35,791 bases of DNA from positions 1-35,791 of the forward strand of contig JAJKJM010000073.1 in the NCBI GenBank assembly GCA_021153985.1, read 5' to 3'. A model generated the notes under the pieces. The model did no database searches, had not been told where the DNA came from, and saw only the letters and a list, made by a program, of their open reading frames with translations. The DNA comes from Polaromonas sp. (GTDB lineage: Bacteria; Pseudomonadota; Gammaproteobacteria; Burkholderiales; Burkholderiaceae_C). The first letter of the stretch is position 1, and every line of letters begins with the position of its first letter. This document shows positions 13,972-22,233 of this stretch, in pieces. Made by a program: the position numbers and the translations under genes.

Positions 13972-14925
13972 TCAGGCAGCACCCGAAATTTTCGCGCGCA
14001 CAGAGTCGCGAAAGGCCTTGGGCGTCTGCCCAAAGCGCTGGCGAAAGCGCCGCGCGAAATAGGCCTCGTCGGCAAAGCCCGAGGCATGGGCAATGCTGGC
14101 AATGCGCTGGCTGCTGTGCGCCAGTTGCTCCTGCGCAAACTCCAGGCGCCGCTCGGTCACCAGGTCGGTGAAGGTCTTGCCGGTTTCTTTTTTGAGCAGG
14201 TGCGCCAGGTAGTTGGGCGAGAGAAAGGCCGCGGCCGCCGCGTCGGCTAACGTGACTTCGCCGGCGAGGTGCTCACGGATGTAGCGCACCGCGCGCTGCA
14301 GGCTGGCGCGGCGGCTGCCCTGCTGCGCCTGGCTCGCAGAAAAGCGCAGCAGGTCGGCTTCATATTTGCGGCACACCAGGCCGATGAGCTGCAGCATCAA
14401 GCCGCGAATGATCTCAACAGAGCCGAAACGGCGGCTGGCGTTTTCCAACGCCAGCTTTTCGAGCAGCACCTCGACGTCGGGCAGCTCGTCTTCCGAAAAA
14501 GAAAAGTCGGCGTGCTCCTGGAAGAGGAAGGGTGCGAGTTCGGGCGCTCGGGTCAGCGGCACGTCCTCCAGGTCCAGCGGGTCCACGTCCAGCCCCGGCC
14601 GCAAAAACTGCTGCGACATATTGATGATGACGTAGCGCGAACCTTCAGGATGCGGAATCACATGCACGCGGTAGGGCAGGATGAAACTCAAATAGCCGCG
14701 CCGGAAGGGCCGCACGGTGCCAGCCACGTTTTGTTCGGTGTCGCCCTGCAGGCTGATCTGGATCTGGAAATACTCATGCCGATGCGGGCGCACCAGCGGC
14801 GGCCGCACCAGCTGGGACCGGATGTCGAAGTCGAGGTGGTCGGCCCGCTCGGACATGCCGTAGGTCTTGATGGTGCTGATGTCGGTCATGGGCGGTATTT
14901 TCGGCGCTGGCTTTTGGGTGCGCAT
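13972..14925 (-). CDS. AraC-family transcriptional regulator
   Basis: A 317-aa regulator with an N-terminal cupin-like sensor (PHRHEYFQIQISLQGDTEQN near 47-66) and a C-terminal double HTH (about 215-312): VTLADAAAAAFLSPNYLAHL, then IASIAHASGFADEAYFARRF and the closing FGQTPKAFR. It probably senses a small aromatic or acid and activates the FAH-fold and hydrolase genes that follow in the same direction (166 bp and further). AGAAGG lies 10 bases before ATG 14925; an internal ATG at 14889 is an alternative. Its gene is divergent from the GbsR-like gene across only 84 bp that contain a palindromic operator, so cross-regulation is possible. Confidence 0.9.
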   Translation of the reverse strand: MRTQKPAPKIPPMTDISTIKTYGMSERADHLDFDIRSQLVRPPLVRPHRHEYFQIQISLQGDTEQNVAGTVRPFRRGYLSFILPYRVHVIPHPEGSRYVIINMSQQFLRPGLDVDPLDLEDVPLTRAPELAPFLFQEHADFSFSEDELPDVEVLLEKLALENASRRFGSVEIIRGLMLQLIGLVCRKYEADLLRFSASQAQQGSRRASLQRAVRYIREHLAGEVTLADAAAAAFLSPNYLAHLLKKETGKTFTDLVTERRLEFAQEQLAHSSQRIASIAHASGFADEAYFARRFRQRFGQTPKAFRDSVRAKISGAA

Positions 14926-14964
14926 CGGTACAAAGCCTTCTGTGGCATTTCCGCGCCTGCTTTA

Positions 14965-15002
14965 AATTTCTGTCTTGACAGAAATTAACGAAAGCGTATA
15001 TT
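14965..15002 (+). promoter_or_regulatory. Promoter and palindromic operator of the GbsR-like gene
   Basis: A perfect inverted repeat AATTTCTGTC-TT-GACAGAAATT (14965-14986) covers the -35 box TTGACA (14975-14980). With a 16-bp spacer the -10 is TATATT (14997-15002). Transcription would begin about 15009, at or one base from the ATG at 15010, predicting a leaderless mRNA. Overlap with the -35 fits autorepression. Confidence 0.7.
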
Positions 15003-15009
15003 CGGATCC

Positions 15010-15582
15010 ATGGAACTCAGCACTGTCGCCCGCAAATTTGTTGTCCACTGGGGAGAAATGGGCACCGCCTGGGGCGTCAACCGCACCGTTTCGCAAATCC
15101 ACGCCCTGCTCTTCTTTCACGGCCGGCCCCTGCATGCCGAAGAAATTGCCGACACGCTGGCAGTGGCGCGCTCCAATGTGAGCACCAGCATCAAGGAATT
15201 GCTGAACTGGAACCTGATACGCGCCACCCACGTCCTGGGCGACAGGCGCGACTATTACGAGACCTCGCTCGACGTGTGGGAGCTGTTTCGCACCGTGGTG
15301 CGCGAACGCAAAGAGCGCGAATACGACCCGACGGTGCGCATGCTGCGCGAGCTGGTGAAAGAGGAAGGCTTTGAGGCCGAATCCGCCGATGCGCAAGACC
15401 GCGTGCGGGAAACCCTGCGGCTGATGGAGTCACTCGGGCTGTGGGCCGACGAAATGCTGCGGCTCTCACCCACGACGCTGGAGAAAGTGCTGCGCATGGG
15501 CGCCAGTGTGCAGAAGTTTGTGCGCGGCGACAGCGACGCCAAACCCATGGATCCTTCTGAACTTTTGCCACCTACTTTTTGA
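15010..15582 (+). CDS. GbsR/MarR-type winged-helix regulator
   Basis: A 190-aa DNA-binding protein. Residues about 1-85 form a winged helix: AEEIADTLAVARSNVSTSIK as recognition region and VLGDRRDYYE as wing. The C-terminal half is helical and probably dimerises. It resembles the GbsR branch (MarR-like, repressors of glycine-betaine genes in Bacillus), but here no osmolyte genes are adjacent. The ATG at 15010 has no Shine-Dalgarno, consistent with a leaderless transcript. A palindrome over its own promoter and a near copy before the next operon make it a likely repressor of both. It ends in an intrinsic terminator. Confidence 0.85.
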   Translation: MELSTVARKFVVHWGEMGTAWGVNRTVSQIHALLFFHGRPLHAEEIADTLAVARSNVSTSIKELLNWNLIRATHVLGDRRDYYETSLDVWELFRTVVRERKEREYDPTVRMLRELVKEEGFEAESADAQDRVRETLRLMESLGLWADEMLRLSPTTLEKVLRMGASVQKFVRGDSDAKPMDPSELLPPTF

Positions 15583-15594
15583 GTTGAAGAACCC

Positions 15595-15622
15595 GGCCAG
15601 GTTTTACCTTGGCCCTTTTTTT
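15595..15622 (+). terminator. Intrinsic terminator after the GbsR-like gene
   Basis: GGCCAGG (15595-15601) pairs with CCTTGGCC (15607-15614) with one bulge, then C and seven or eight T. It separates the regulator transcript from the downstream operon, so the latter needs its own promoter. Confidence 0.7.
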
Positions 15623-15630
15623 GATTATGT

Positions 15631-15650
15631 ATTTCTGTTTGTACTGAAAT
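15631..15650 (+). promoter_or_regulatory. Second GbsR-like operator, before the DCC operon
   Basis: ATTTCTGT-TTGT-ACTGAAAT: same 8-4-8 architecture as ATTTCTGT-CTTG-ACAGAAAT at 14966-14985, differing in one arm base and three spacer bases. A weak -10-like TATGTA lies at 15626-15631, so the site would overlap the transcription start. It is 17 bp upstream of the DCC-protein ATG. Confidence 0.6.
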
Positions 15651-15667
15651 TTCTAAAGGAGAGAAAT

Positions 15668-16189
15668 ATGACAAGCATCCGCGCGAAACTCCACGGCATC
15701 CCCGACCTGGGCAACACCCGTTACGACAGCTTCAAGGCCGGCCTGGACCCCACGACCTATCCGCTGACCCTGTTCTACGAATCCGCCTGCCCGCTTTGCA
15801 ACGCAGAGATGAGCAACCTCATGCTGCGCGACACCGAAGGGCACCTGCGCTTTGCCGATGTCTCGGCGCCGGACTTCACCGATGTGCCCGCCGGCGCCAC
15901 GATGCAGGACCTGCTGGCGCTGATCCATGCACGCACTGCTGACGGTCGCGTGCTGAAGGGCATCGAGGTGTTCCGGCTGGCGTACGAGGCCGTTGGCCTG
16001 GGCTGGGTCAGCGCTGCGATGCGCATGCCCCTGCTGCGCCCGCTGGCCGAATGGGGCTACCCGGTGCTGGCGCGTAACCGCCACCGCATTCCCCGCGGTT
16101 TTGTGCGCCTGCTGTTTGAAGGCGCCGTGCGGCGCGCGGCCGAACGCTCGGCCCTGGCGCGCTGCGATGGTGGAAGCTGCTCACGCTGA
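15668..16189 (+). CDS. DCC-family thiol oxidoreductase-like protein (DUF393)
   Basis: A 173-aa protein of the DCC (YuxK-like) family. LTLFYESACPLCNAEM (33-48) carries the CxxC pair Cys41/Cys44; the family's usual Asp before the pair is replaced by Glu-Ser. Members are thought to be thioredoxin-like redox proteins but are mostly uncharacterised. There is also a Cys pair near the end (RCDGGSCSR). ATG 15668 is fixed by an excellent AAAGGAG 6 bases upstream; an open frame extends further 5' but runs through the operator and terminator. First gene of a four-gene unit under a GbsR-like operator. Probably cytosolic or peripheral to the membrane. Confidence 0.8.
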   Translation: MTSIRAKLHGIPDLGNTRYDSFKAGLDPTTYPLTLFYESACPLCNAEMSNLMLRDTEGHLRFADVSAPDFTDVPAGATMQDLLALIHARTADGRVLKGIEVFRLAYEAVGLGWVSAAMRMPLLRPLAEWGYPVLARNRHRIPRGFVRLLFEGAVRRAAERSALARCDGGSCSR

Positions 16190-16235
16190 GCCGCCATTTC
16201 ACCCTGTCCCGTTTTTTCAACGAAAGGAAGTTGTC

Positions 16236-16658
16236 ATGAGTGCCAACCTGTTTTTTGTCTCCCTGCTGATCGCGCTGGTCGGTCCGGTCATCGCCATCAC
16301 TTACCTCAAGCCCATCCTCTACAAGGTGCTGCGCATGCTCTGCGACGCCGATGGCGGGGCGGAGTTCTGGATACGCTGCGCCTACCTGCTGGCGGTGTCG
16401 GGCACCCTGCTATTGATGCTGACCTTCGGCGAGTTCAATGACCGCAGCAGTGTCATCGACACCGTCAGGCGTTCGCTGTGGCTGGTGCTGGCGGGCGTAT
16501 TTGTCACCGTGGCGATCATTTCACGCAATGTGTGGATGCAGGTGCGGCAATGGCTGGCGGCGAAAGAGCTGGCTGCCCACGTGCAGGGCGGCCGTGTCGC
16601 CGGGCCCGGGGCATCCGCCCTATCAACCGACTCTTCCACTGCGACCTGGCCGGCCTGA
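16236..16658 (+). CDS. Three-TM membrane protein (hypothetical)
   Basis: A 140-aa protein from ATG 16236, with AAAGGAAG placed correctly upstream. Three hydrophobic helices: LFFVSLLIALVGPVIAITYL (about 5-24), CAYLLAVSGTLLLMLTF (about 48-64) and LWLVLAGVFVTVAIISRNVW (about 81-100). A polar loop with DADGG separates TM1 and TM2, and the Ala/Gly-rich tail is disordered. I do not recognise the family. It is the second gene of the DCC-methyltransferase unit, 46 bp after the first and 25 bp before the methyltransferase gene; it may anchor those enzymes or act on a lipid substrate. Confidence 0.75.
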   Translation: MSANLFFVSLLIALVGPVIAITYLKPILYKVLRMLCDADGGAEFWIRCAYLLAVSGTLLLMLTFGEFNDRSSVIDTVRRSLWLVLAGVFVTVAIISRNVWMQVRQWLAAKELAAHVQGGRVAGPGASALSTDSSTATWPA

Positions 16659-16683
16659 AAGCGCTGACAAACGGAGCGCAAAA

Positions 16684-17622
16684 ATGATCACCACGACACC
16701 CGCTGCTCACCCCACTGTCACCCCGCACGTCAAAACGGCGCAAGCGCGGCTGGCCGATATCCGGTCCTACTACAACGCCGTGGCCGACGACTACCGCGCC
16801 TGGAGCCCCGGCATGAACATGCACTTCGGCTATTGGTCCCGGGGCGTCAACCCTCTGGGCCGCGAAGCCATGCTGGAACGCATGAACCTGGAAGTGCTGC
16901 ACAGGCTGGCGCTGCCATCCCGCGGCGCCGTCCTGTTGGCCGACCTGGGCTGCGGCGCCGGGGCAACGGCCAGGTCCATTGTCAAAACCCGCCGGCACAG
17001 CACGGTGGATGCCGTCACGCTGGTGGCGCGGCAAATCGTGCAGGGAGCCGAGCTCAACCAGGCGGCCGCCTTGCCCAACCAGGTCCGCTTTCATCTCGCA
17101 GACTATGTGGACACCGGCTTGCGCACGGGCGCCTACGACGGTGTCTACGCGCTGGAAAGCGCCTGCCACGCGCCAGGTGCCGGCAAATGCGCGCTGGTGC
17201 GCGAAGCGGCCCGCTTGCTGCGGCCCGGCGGCACATTGGTGATTGCCGACGCTTTGCGTCGCAACAACAAACCCTTGCCCGGATTCATGGAGCGGATCTA
17301 CAGGCTCTGGTGCCGCCACTGGGCGGTGAATGAGCTGGCCGAGAAAGACGCGCTGCACGCCGCGCTTGCAAGCCAGGGCTTCACCGACATCCGGTTTCAG
17401 GACATCAGCCTGCGGCTTGGGCCCAGCGCACTGCAGATACCTCTGTTTGCCACCCGCTTTGCCTTGCGTGAACTCTGGCGGGCGCGTTTTCGCCTGTCGC
17501 CGCTGCGCCGCGGCCATATAGTGGCTTCCTACGCCGCCTTCCTGCTGGGCCTGTGGCTGCCGGGGTTTGGCTACTACATGGTCACCGCGCGCAAACCAGC
17601 GGATAAGCAGACATCGCACTAA
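16684..17622 (+). CDS. SAM-dependent methyltransferase (class I)
   Basis: A 312-aa methyltransferase. MNMHFGYWSRG (about 44-54) resembles the HFGYW block of tocopherol/sterol/fatty-acid-type methyltransferases. Motif I is LADLGCGAGATARS (about 82-95), an acidic ADYVD follows, and the post-motif ALESACHAPG and RLLRPGGTLVIAD complete a Rossmann SAM fold. The last 80 residues are hydrophobic and basic (FATRFALRELWRARFRLSPL, AAFLLGLWLPGFGYYMVTAR), suggesting membrane association and a lipophilic substrate such as a lipid or quinone. GGAG precedes ATG 16684. It is third in the GbsR-like regulated unit, 15 bp before the SRPBCC fusion gene. Confidence 0.82.
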   Translation: MITTTPAAHPTVTPHVKTAQARLADIRSYYNAVADDYRAWSPGMNMHFGYWSRGVNPLGREAMLERMNLEVLHRLALPSRGAVLLADLGCGAGATARSIVKTRRHSTVDAVTLVARQIVQGAELNQAAALPNQVRFHLADYVDTGLRTGAYDGVYALESACHAPGAGKCALVREAARLLRPGGTLVIADALRRNNKPLPGFMERIYRLWCRHWAVNELAEKDALHAALASQGFTDIRFQDISLRLGPSALQIPLFATRFALRELWRARFRLSPLRRGHIVASYAAFLLGLWLPGFGYYMVTARKPADKQTSH

Positions 17623-17637
17623 GCTGCCAACACACCC

Positions 17638-18687
17638 ATGACCGCAGAACAAAACAAGCCAGCACCCAATCCCGCCATGCACGATGGCGCCCTCGAACCC
17701 AAAGAGGAATCGGTGCCTTCGGGCGGCTTGCCGTTTTCAGGCTGGACGCCTTTTATTGCCGGAGCGCTGAGCGGGCTGGTCCTGCGCCTGGTGTTTTCCG
17801 GAAAACCGGGGAGCGCACTGTCGGCCATGGCGGCCGGTTTTGTCTGGTTTGCGCCATTTGCCGTAGGAGCCATCACGGTCTATGTGGCCGAGCGGCACAA
17901 GCGCAGGAGCTTTTCCTATTACCTTTTTGCGCCGGCGCTCGCAACCTTTGTGTTTGTGCTCGGCAGCCTGGCCATCCTGATAGAGGGGGTCATTTGCGCC
18001 ATCGTCATCCTTCCGCTGTTTACGGCCGCCGGCATGCTCGGCGGCGTGGTGATGGGCCTGGTTTGCCGCATGACCGGTTGGCCCAGGCAAGCGGTTTACA
18101 GCATTGCCGCGTTGCCTTTGCTGGTGGCGATGGCCTTTCCCCAAAACCAGGCGCAGCGCATAGGCAGTGTGGAGCGCAGCGTACTCATACAGGCAACGTC
18201 TGCTGAAGTCTGGCAGCAGATCAACAACGCACGTGACATCGAACCCGCCGAGGTGCAGCATGCCTGGGCCTACCGCATCGGTGTTCCGCTTCCAGTCAGT
18301 GGCATCACGACCGACACGGCTGAAGGCCCTATACGCAAGAGCACCTGGGGCAAAGGCGTTCATTTCGACGAAGTGATACGCCAGTGGGAACCGCAACGGC
18401 ATGTGCGCTGGACCTACCGTTTCGCGGAAGATTCATTTCCTGCAGGGGCGCTGGACGACCACGTGAAAGTGGGCGGCGCCTACTTCGACCTTCGCGACAC
18501 CGCCTACACCCTGACGCCCGAAGAAGGCGGCACACGCCTGCACATCCGCGTGAGCTATCGCATCAGCACGGACTTCGACGCGTATGCGAACTGGGTAGCC
18601 CAACGCCTGCTGGGCAACTTTTCAGAAGTGATCCTGGATATGTACAAGGCACGCAGCGAACATACCGGGAACGCGGCGCTGTCTTGA
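17638..18687 (+). CDS. Membrane protein with C-terminal SRPBCC (START-like) domain
   Basis: A 349-aa fusion. After a polar N-terminus (1-33) come four TM helices (about 37-56, 60-83, 92-118, 122-150). A cytosolic or periplasmic SRPBCC-like domain follows, from about 175 (VERSVLIQATSAEVWQQINN) to 335, ending YANWVAQRLLGNFSEVILDM. SRPBCC domains bind hydrophobic ligands in a deep pocket. Joined to a membrane anchor and downstream of a methyltransferase, it may hand a lipophilic product to or from the membrane. The start is 15 bp after the previous stop; no clear Shine-Dalgarno, so coupling is likely. The exact function is unknown. Confidence 0.72.
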   Translation: MTAEQNKPAPNPAMHDGALEPKEESVPSGGLPFSGWTPFIAGALSGLVLRLVFSGKPGSALSAMAAGFVWFAPFAVGAITVYVAERHKRRSFSYYLFAPALATFVFVLGSLAILIEGVICAIVILPLFTAAGMLGGVVMGLVCRMTGWPRQAVYSIAALPLLVAMAFPQNQAQRIGSVERSVLIQATSAEVWQQINNARDIEPAEVQHAWAYRIGVPLPVSGITTDTAEGPIRKSTWGKGVHFDEVIRQWEPQRHVRWTYRFAEDSFPAGALDDHVKVGGAYFDLRDTAYTLTPEEGGTRLHIRVSYRISTDFDAYANWVAQRLLGNFSEVILDMYKARSEHTGNAALS

Positions 18688-18733
18688 CGGCTGCCGCGCG
18701 GGAGTGGGCACACGCCAGGATGCTTGCCCGGCC

Positions 18734-19399
18734 TCAGCGCGCGGCCGACGCGCCACGGCGCGCCCAGTGCGCCACCGCGAACGCCGTTCCCAGGCCCGCG
18801 GCGAACAGCGCCATGCCCCAAAAAAGCCAGGTGCCCGGTTCATCCGGGGCATGCCGTCGCACCCACACCTCGTAATAATCGCCGCGCTGCCCCGCGCTGA
18901 CGGGCAACAGAAGATAGTAGGTCTTGCTGTCCTGCAGGTCATACAGGCCTTGCTGCACATAGCGGCCGCCCAGCGCATACAGGTTGAGGTCCGGGTCGGC
19001 CGGCCCGCCCTTTTTGGTGCGCCGCAGGCGCTCGCGCTTGCCCATGGCGTACGTCAGCTGCCCGGGGGTGAGTTCCATCAAGCCCGGGCCGAAGCGGGTG
19101 TCAAATTGCCAGGACCAGTTGCGGGTCACGACGGTGATGGGCCCGTCGCCGGTGCGGATGTCTAACGGAAGAACCAGCGGAATTTCGCCCGTCTTGCTCT
19201 TCTGGTGATAGGCGAACTGCTCGCCGCCGGGCAGGCTGGTCACCGGCACGGCGCGTGGGTCGCGGGGACCCGAATGGACCAGGAGTTCGCCGCCCCACAG
19301 CGGCAGGTACACCAGGTCGGCCAGCATCAGCGCCAGGCCCAGCAGGGCGGCCACCACACCGGCCTGGGCGAAACGCCTGGCCGCAGGAAAGGGCGCCAC
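18734..19399 (-). CDS. Two-TM membrane protein coupled to polA (hypothetical)
   Basis: The product is 221 aa from GTG 19399 (MAPFPAARRFAQAGVV...). A TM helix at about 14-35 (VAALLGLALMLADLVYLPLW) is followed by an extracytoplasmic-looking domain rich in Tyr and Trp (VVTRNWSWQFD, GGRYVQQGLYDL, TYYLLLPVSAGQRGDYYEVW) and a second TM near the C-terminus (WLFWGMALFAAGLGTAFAVA). The GTG lies two bases after the polA stop, and AAGG in the end of polA could serve as its ribosome site. Upstream extensions would overlap polA. I do not recognise the family. Confidence 0.68.
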   Translation of the reverse strand: MAPFPAARRFAQAGVVAALLGLALMLADLVYLPLWGGELLVHSGPRDPRAVPVTSLPGGEQFAYHQKSKTGEIPLVLPLDIRTGDGPITVVTRNWSWQFDTRFGPGLMELTPGQLTYAMGKRERLRRTKKGGPADPDLNLYALGGRYVQQGLYDLQDSKTYYLLLPVSAGQRGDYYEVWVRRHAPDEPGTWLFWGMALFAAGLGTAFAVAHWARRGASAAR

Positions 19400-19401
19400 C
19401 G

Positions 19402-22233
19402 TCAGTGCGCCTTGTCCCAGTTCGGGCCAATACCAATCTCGGCCAGCAGCGGCACTTTGAGATCGGCCACCCCGGCCATCAGGCGCGGAATCTCGGTGCG
19501 CACCCATTCGACTTCCGCCTCGGGCACCTCGAACACCAGTTCGTCGTGCACCTGCATGATCATCTTGGTGGCGCGCTTTTCCGCATCCAGCACCTCCTGC
19601 ACCTTGTTCATGCTGAGCTTGATCAGGTCGGCCGCCGTGCCCTGCATGGGCGCGTTGATGGCCTGGCGCTCCGCCGCCTTCTTGCGCGGCCCGTTGCCGC
19701 CGTTGATCTCTGACAGGTAGAGGCGCCGGCCGAAGACGGTTTCGACGAAATGATTCTCCTGGGCAAAGACCACGGTCTGGTCCATGTAATTTTTGACGCC
19801 GGGGTAGCGCTGGAAGTACTTGTCGATGTACGCGGCTGCCGCCTTGGTCTCAATGCCGAGGTTGCGCGCCAGGCCGAAGCTGCTCATGCCGTAGATCAGG
19901 CCGAAGTTGATGACCTTGGCGTAGCGGCGCTGCTCGCTGCTAACCTGGTCAACCGGCACACCGAAGACTTCGGCAGCGGTCGCGCGGTGCACGTCCAGGC
20001 CGTTGGTGAAGGCGCTGAGCAGCGCTTCGTCGCCGCTGATGTGAGCCATGATGCGCAGCTCGATCTGCGAATAGTCGGCACTGGCGATCACGCTGCCTGC
20101 GGGCGCGACAAAGGCTTCGCGCACGCGCCGGCCCTCGACGGTGCGGATCGGGATGTTCTGCAGATTGGGGTCGTTGCTGGACAACCTGCCGGTGACCGCA
20201 ACCGCTTGCGCGTAGTGCGTGTGCACCCTGCCCGTCTTTGGATCGGCCAGCTGCGCCAGCTTGTCGGTATAGGTGCCTTTGAGCTTGCTGAGCGAGCGGT
20301 GCTCCAGCAGCTTGGCGGGTAGCGGGTAATCTTCGGCCAGTTTTTCGAGCACCTCTTCGTCGGTGCTGCGCGCACCGCTGGGTGTCTTCTTGATGACAGG
20401 CATGCCCAGCTTGTCGAAGAAAATCTCGCCCAATTGTTTGGGGCTGCCCAGGTTGAAGGGCTGGCCGGCGATCTCGTAGGCTTCGGTTTCCAGCTGGATG
20501 ATGCGCTGGCCCAGCTCGTGGCTCTGCGCGGCCAGCGTGGGCGCATCGATCAGCACACCGTTGCGTTCGATGCGGTAAAGGGTTTCGCTGCTCTCGATCT
20601 CCAGCTCATAAATAAAGCGCAGCTTTTCGTTGGCCTGCAGCTGCGGCCAGAGCACACGGTGCACGTCCAGCGTCTGGTCAGAGTCTTCGCAGGAGTATTC
20701 GGCGGCTTTGGCGATGTCGACCTGGTTGAACTTGATCTGGTGCGCGCCCTTGCCGCACAGGTCTTCGTAGTTGATGCCGCTGCGGCCCACGTGCCGCTCG
20801 GCCAGGCTGGCCAAACCATGCGGCTTGGTCACCTCAAGCACATAGCTTTGCAGCATGGTGTCGTGCGCATAGCCCCGCACTTCAATGCCGTGGTTGGCAA
20901 ACACATGGCGGTCGTATTTGACGTGCTGGCCCAGCTTGGCCTTGGCAGGGTTTTCCAGCCAGGGCTTGAGGCGCGCCAGCACCTCGTCGCGCGGCAACTG
21001 CACGGGCGCGTCGGGGTAATCGTGTGTGAGCGGGATGTAGGCGGCTTCGCCGGGCGTGACGCTGAAACTCACGCCGACGATTTCCGCCAGCATTTCGTCG
21101 AGCGAGGTGGTCTCGGTGTCCAGCGCCACCAGGTCGGCCGCCTCGATTTTGGCGAGCCAGCGGTCGAACGATTCCCAAGTCAGCACCGTGTCGTAGTTCA
21201 AGTTGCTGGTGCGTTTCTCGGGCGGGGTGTCGGTCAGGGGGGCTTCGTCAAACAGGCCCGGTGAATCCGAACGGCCGCCTGAACCGCCTGGCGGCGGAGG
21301 CTGGTGCCGGCCTTCAGGCCCGCCGATCAATTCGGGCGGTGTAGTTTCAATTTCGATCTGCTTGACCAGCCCCTTGAAGCCGTACTTTTCATAAAAGGCC
21401 TTCAACGCTTCCGTCTGCTGGGCGCCCATGGCGATGGCGTCCAGGGCCGGCAGGCCGGCAATGTATTCAACCAGGTCGCAGTCTTTCTTGATGGTCAGCA
21501 GTTCGCGGCCTTTGGGCAGCCAGTCCAGCGACTGGCGCAGGTTCTCGCCGACAACGCCCTTGATCTCGCTGGCGCGGGCGACCAGCGCGTCGAGTGAGCC
21601 GTATTCGAGCAGCCATTTGACGGCCGTCTTGGGGCCGACTTTGGGCACGCCGGGCACGTTGTCGACCGCATCGCCGACCAGGGCCTGGTAGTCCACCATC
21701 AAACGCGGCGGCACACCGAACTCTGCTTCGACACCCGCCAGATCACGCCGGCGGTCGTTCATGGTGTCGATCACCGTGATGTGTTCGTCCACCAGCTGGC
21801 TCAAATCCTTGTCGCCGCTGGAGATGATGACTTCAATGCCTTGCTGCGAGGCCATGCAGGCCAGGGTGCCGATCACGTCGTCGGCCTCGATGTCGGGCAC
21901 GCACAGCACCGGCCAGCCCAGGAGCTTGACCACGTCATGGATCGGCTCGACCTGGCTGCGCAGGTCGTCAGGCATGGGGGAACGCTGGGCCTTGTATGCC
22001 GGGTAGAGCGCGTCGCGAAAGGTCGGACCCTTGGCGTCAAACACGCAGGCGGCGTAGTCGGCGCGCACGTCCTTGCGCAGCTTTTGCATCATGTTGACCA
22101 TGCCGCGGATGGCGCCCGTGGCCGGGCTGGCCGGGTCGGCCGGATTGGCGCGCAGGTCGGGCATCGCGTGGAAGGCGCGGTACAGGTAGCTGGAGCCATC
22201 CACCAGCAGGAGCGTTTTTTTGTCGGTACTCAT
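19402..22233 (-). CDS. polA: DNA polymerase I
   Basis: Full-length Pol I, 943 aa (E. coli 928). The N-terminal 5'-nuclease domain begins LLLVDGSSYLYRAFHAMPDL (8-27) and includes EADDVIGTLA and SSGDKDLSQLV. The 3'-5' exonuclease domain has LVALDTETTSLDEM with both acidic residues, so proofreading looks intact. The polymerase domain has VIASADYSQIELRIMAHISG (motif A), KVINFGLIYGMSSFG (O helix) and MIMQVHDELVFEV (motif C). A Pro/Gly-rich linker near 315-330 separates the domains. It fills Okazaki gaps and repairs DNA. The 5' region holds a MITE-like element 70 bp upstream of the ATG. Confidence 0.98.
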   Translation of the reverse strand: MSTDKKTLLLVDGSSYLYRAFHAMPDLRANPADPASPATGAIRGMVNMMQKLRKDVRADYAACVFDAKGPTFRDALYPAYKAQRSPMPDDLRSQVEPIHDVVKLLGWPVLCVPDIEADDVIGTLACMASQQGIEVIISSGDKDLSQLVDEHITVIDTMNDRRRDLAGVEAEFGVPPRLMVDYQALVGDAVDNVPGVPKVGPKTAVKWLLEYGSLDALVARASEIKGVVGENLRQSLDWLPKGRELLTIKKDCDLVEYIAGLPALDAIAMGAQQTEALKAFYEKYGFKGLVKQIEIETTPPELIGGPEGRHQPPPPGGSGGRSDSPGLFDEAPLTDTPPEKRTSNLNYDTVLTWESFDRWLAKIEAADLVALDTETTSLDEMLAEIVGVSFSVTPGEAAYIPLTHDYPDAPVQLPRDEVLARLKPWLENPAKAKLGQHVKYDRHVFANHGIEVRGYAHDTMLQSYVLEVTKPHGLASLAERHVGRSGINYEDLCGKGAHQIKFNQVDIAKAAEYSCEDSDQTLDVHRVLWPQLQANEKLRFIYELEIESSETLYRIERNGVLIDAPTLAAQSHELGQRIIQLETEAYEIAGQPFNLGSPKQLGEIFFDKLGMPVIKKTPSGARSTDEEVLEKLAEDYPLPAKLLEHRSLSKLKGTYTDKLAQLADPKTGRVHTHYAQAVAVTGRLSSNDPNLQNIPIRTVEGRRVREAFVAPAGSVIASADYSQIELRIMAHISGDEALLSAFTNGLDVHRATAAEVFGVPVDQVSSEQRRYAKVINFGLIYGMSSFGLARNLGIETKAAAAYIDKYFQRYPGVKNYMDQTVVFAQENHFVETVFGRRLYLSEINGGNGPRKKAAERQAINAPMQGTAADLIKLSMNKVQEVLDAEKRATKMIMQVHDELVFEVPEAEVEWVRTEIPRLMAGVADLKVPLLAEIGIGPNWDKAH

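Noticed and set aside
15506..15667. 54-residue extension of the DCC protein
   Set aside because: Would translate through the end of the GbsR-like gene, its terminator and the operator; the ATG at 15668 has an excellent Shine-Dalgarno.
16516..17682. 388-codon minus-strand frame across the methyltransferase gene
   Set aside because: Antisense to a methyltransferase with clear SAM motifs; covers two real gene boundaries.
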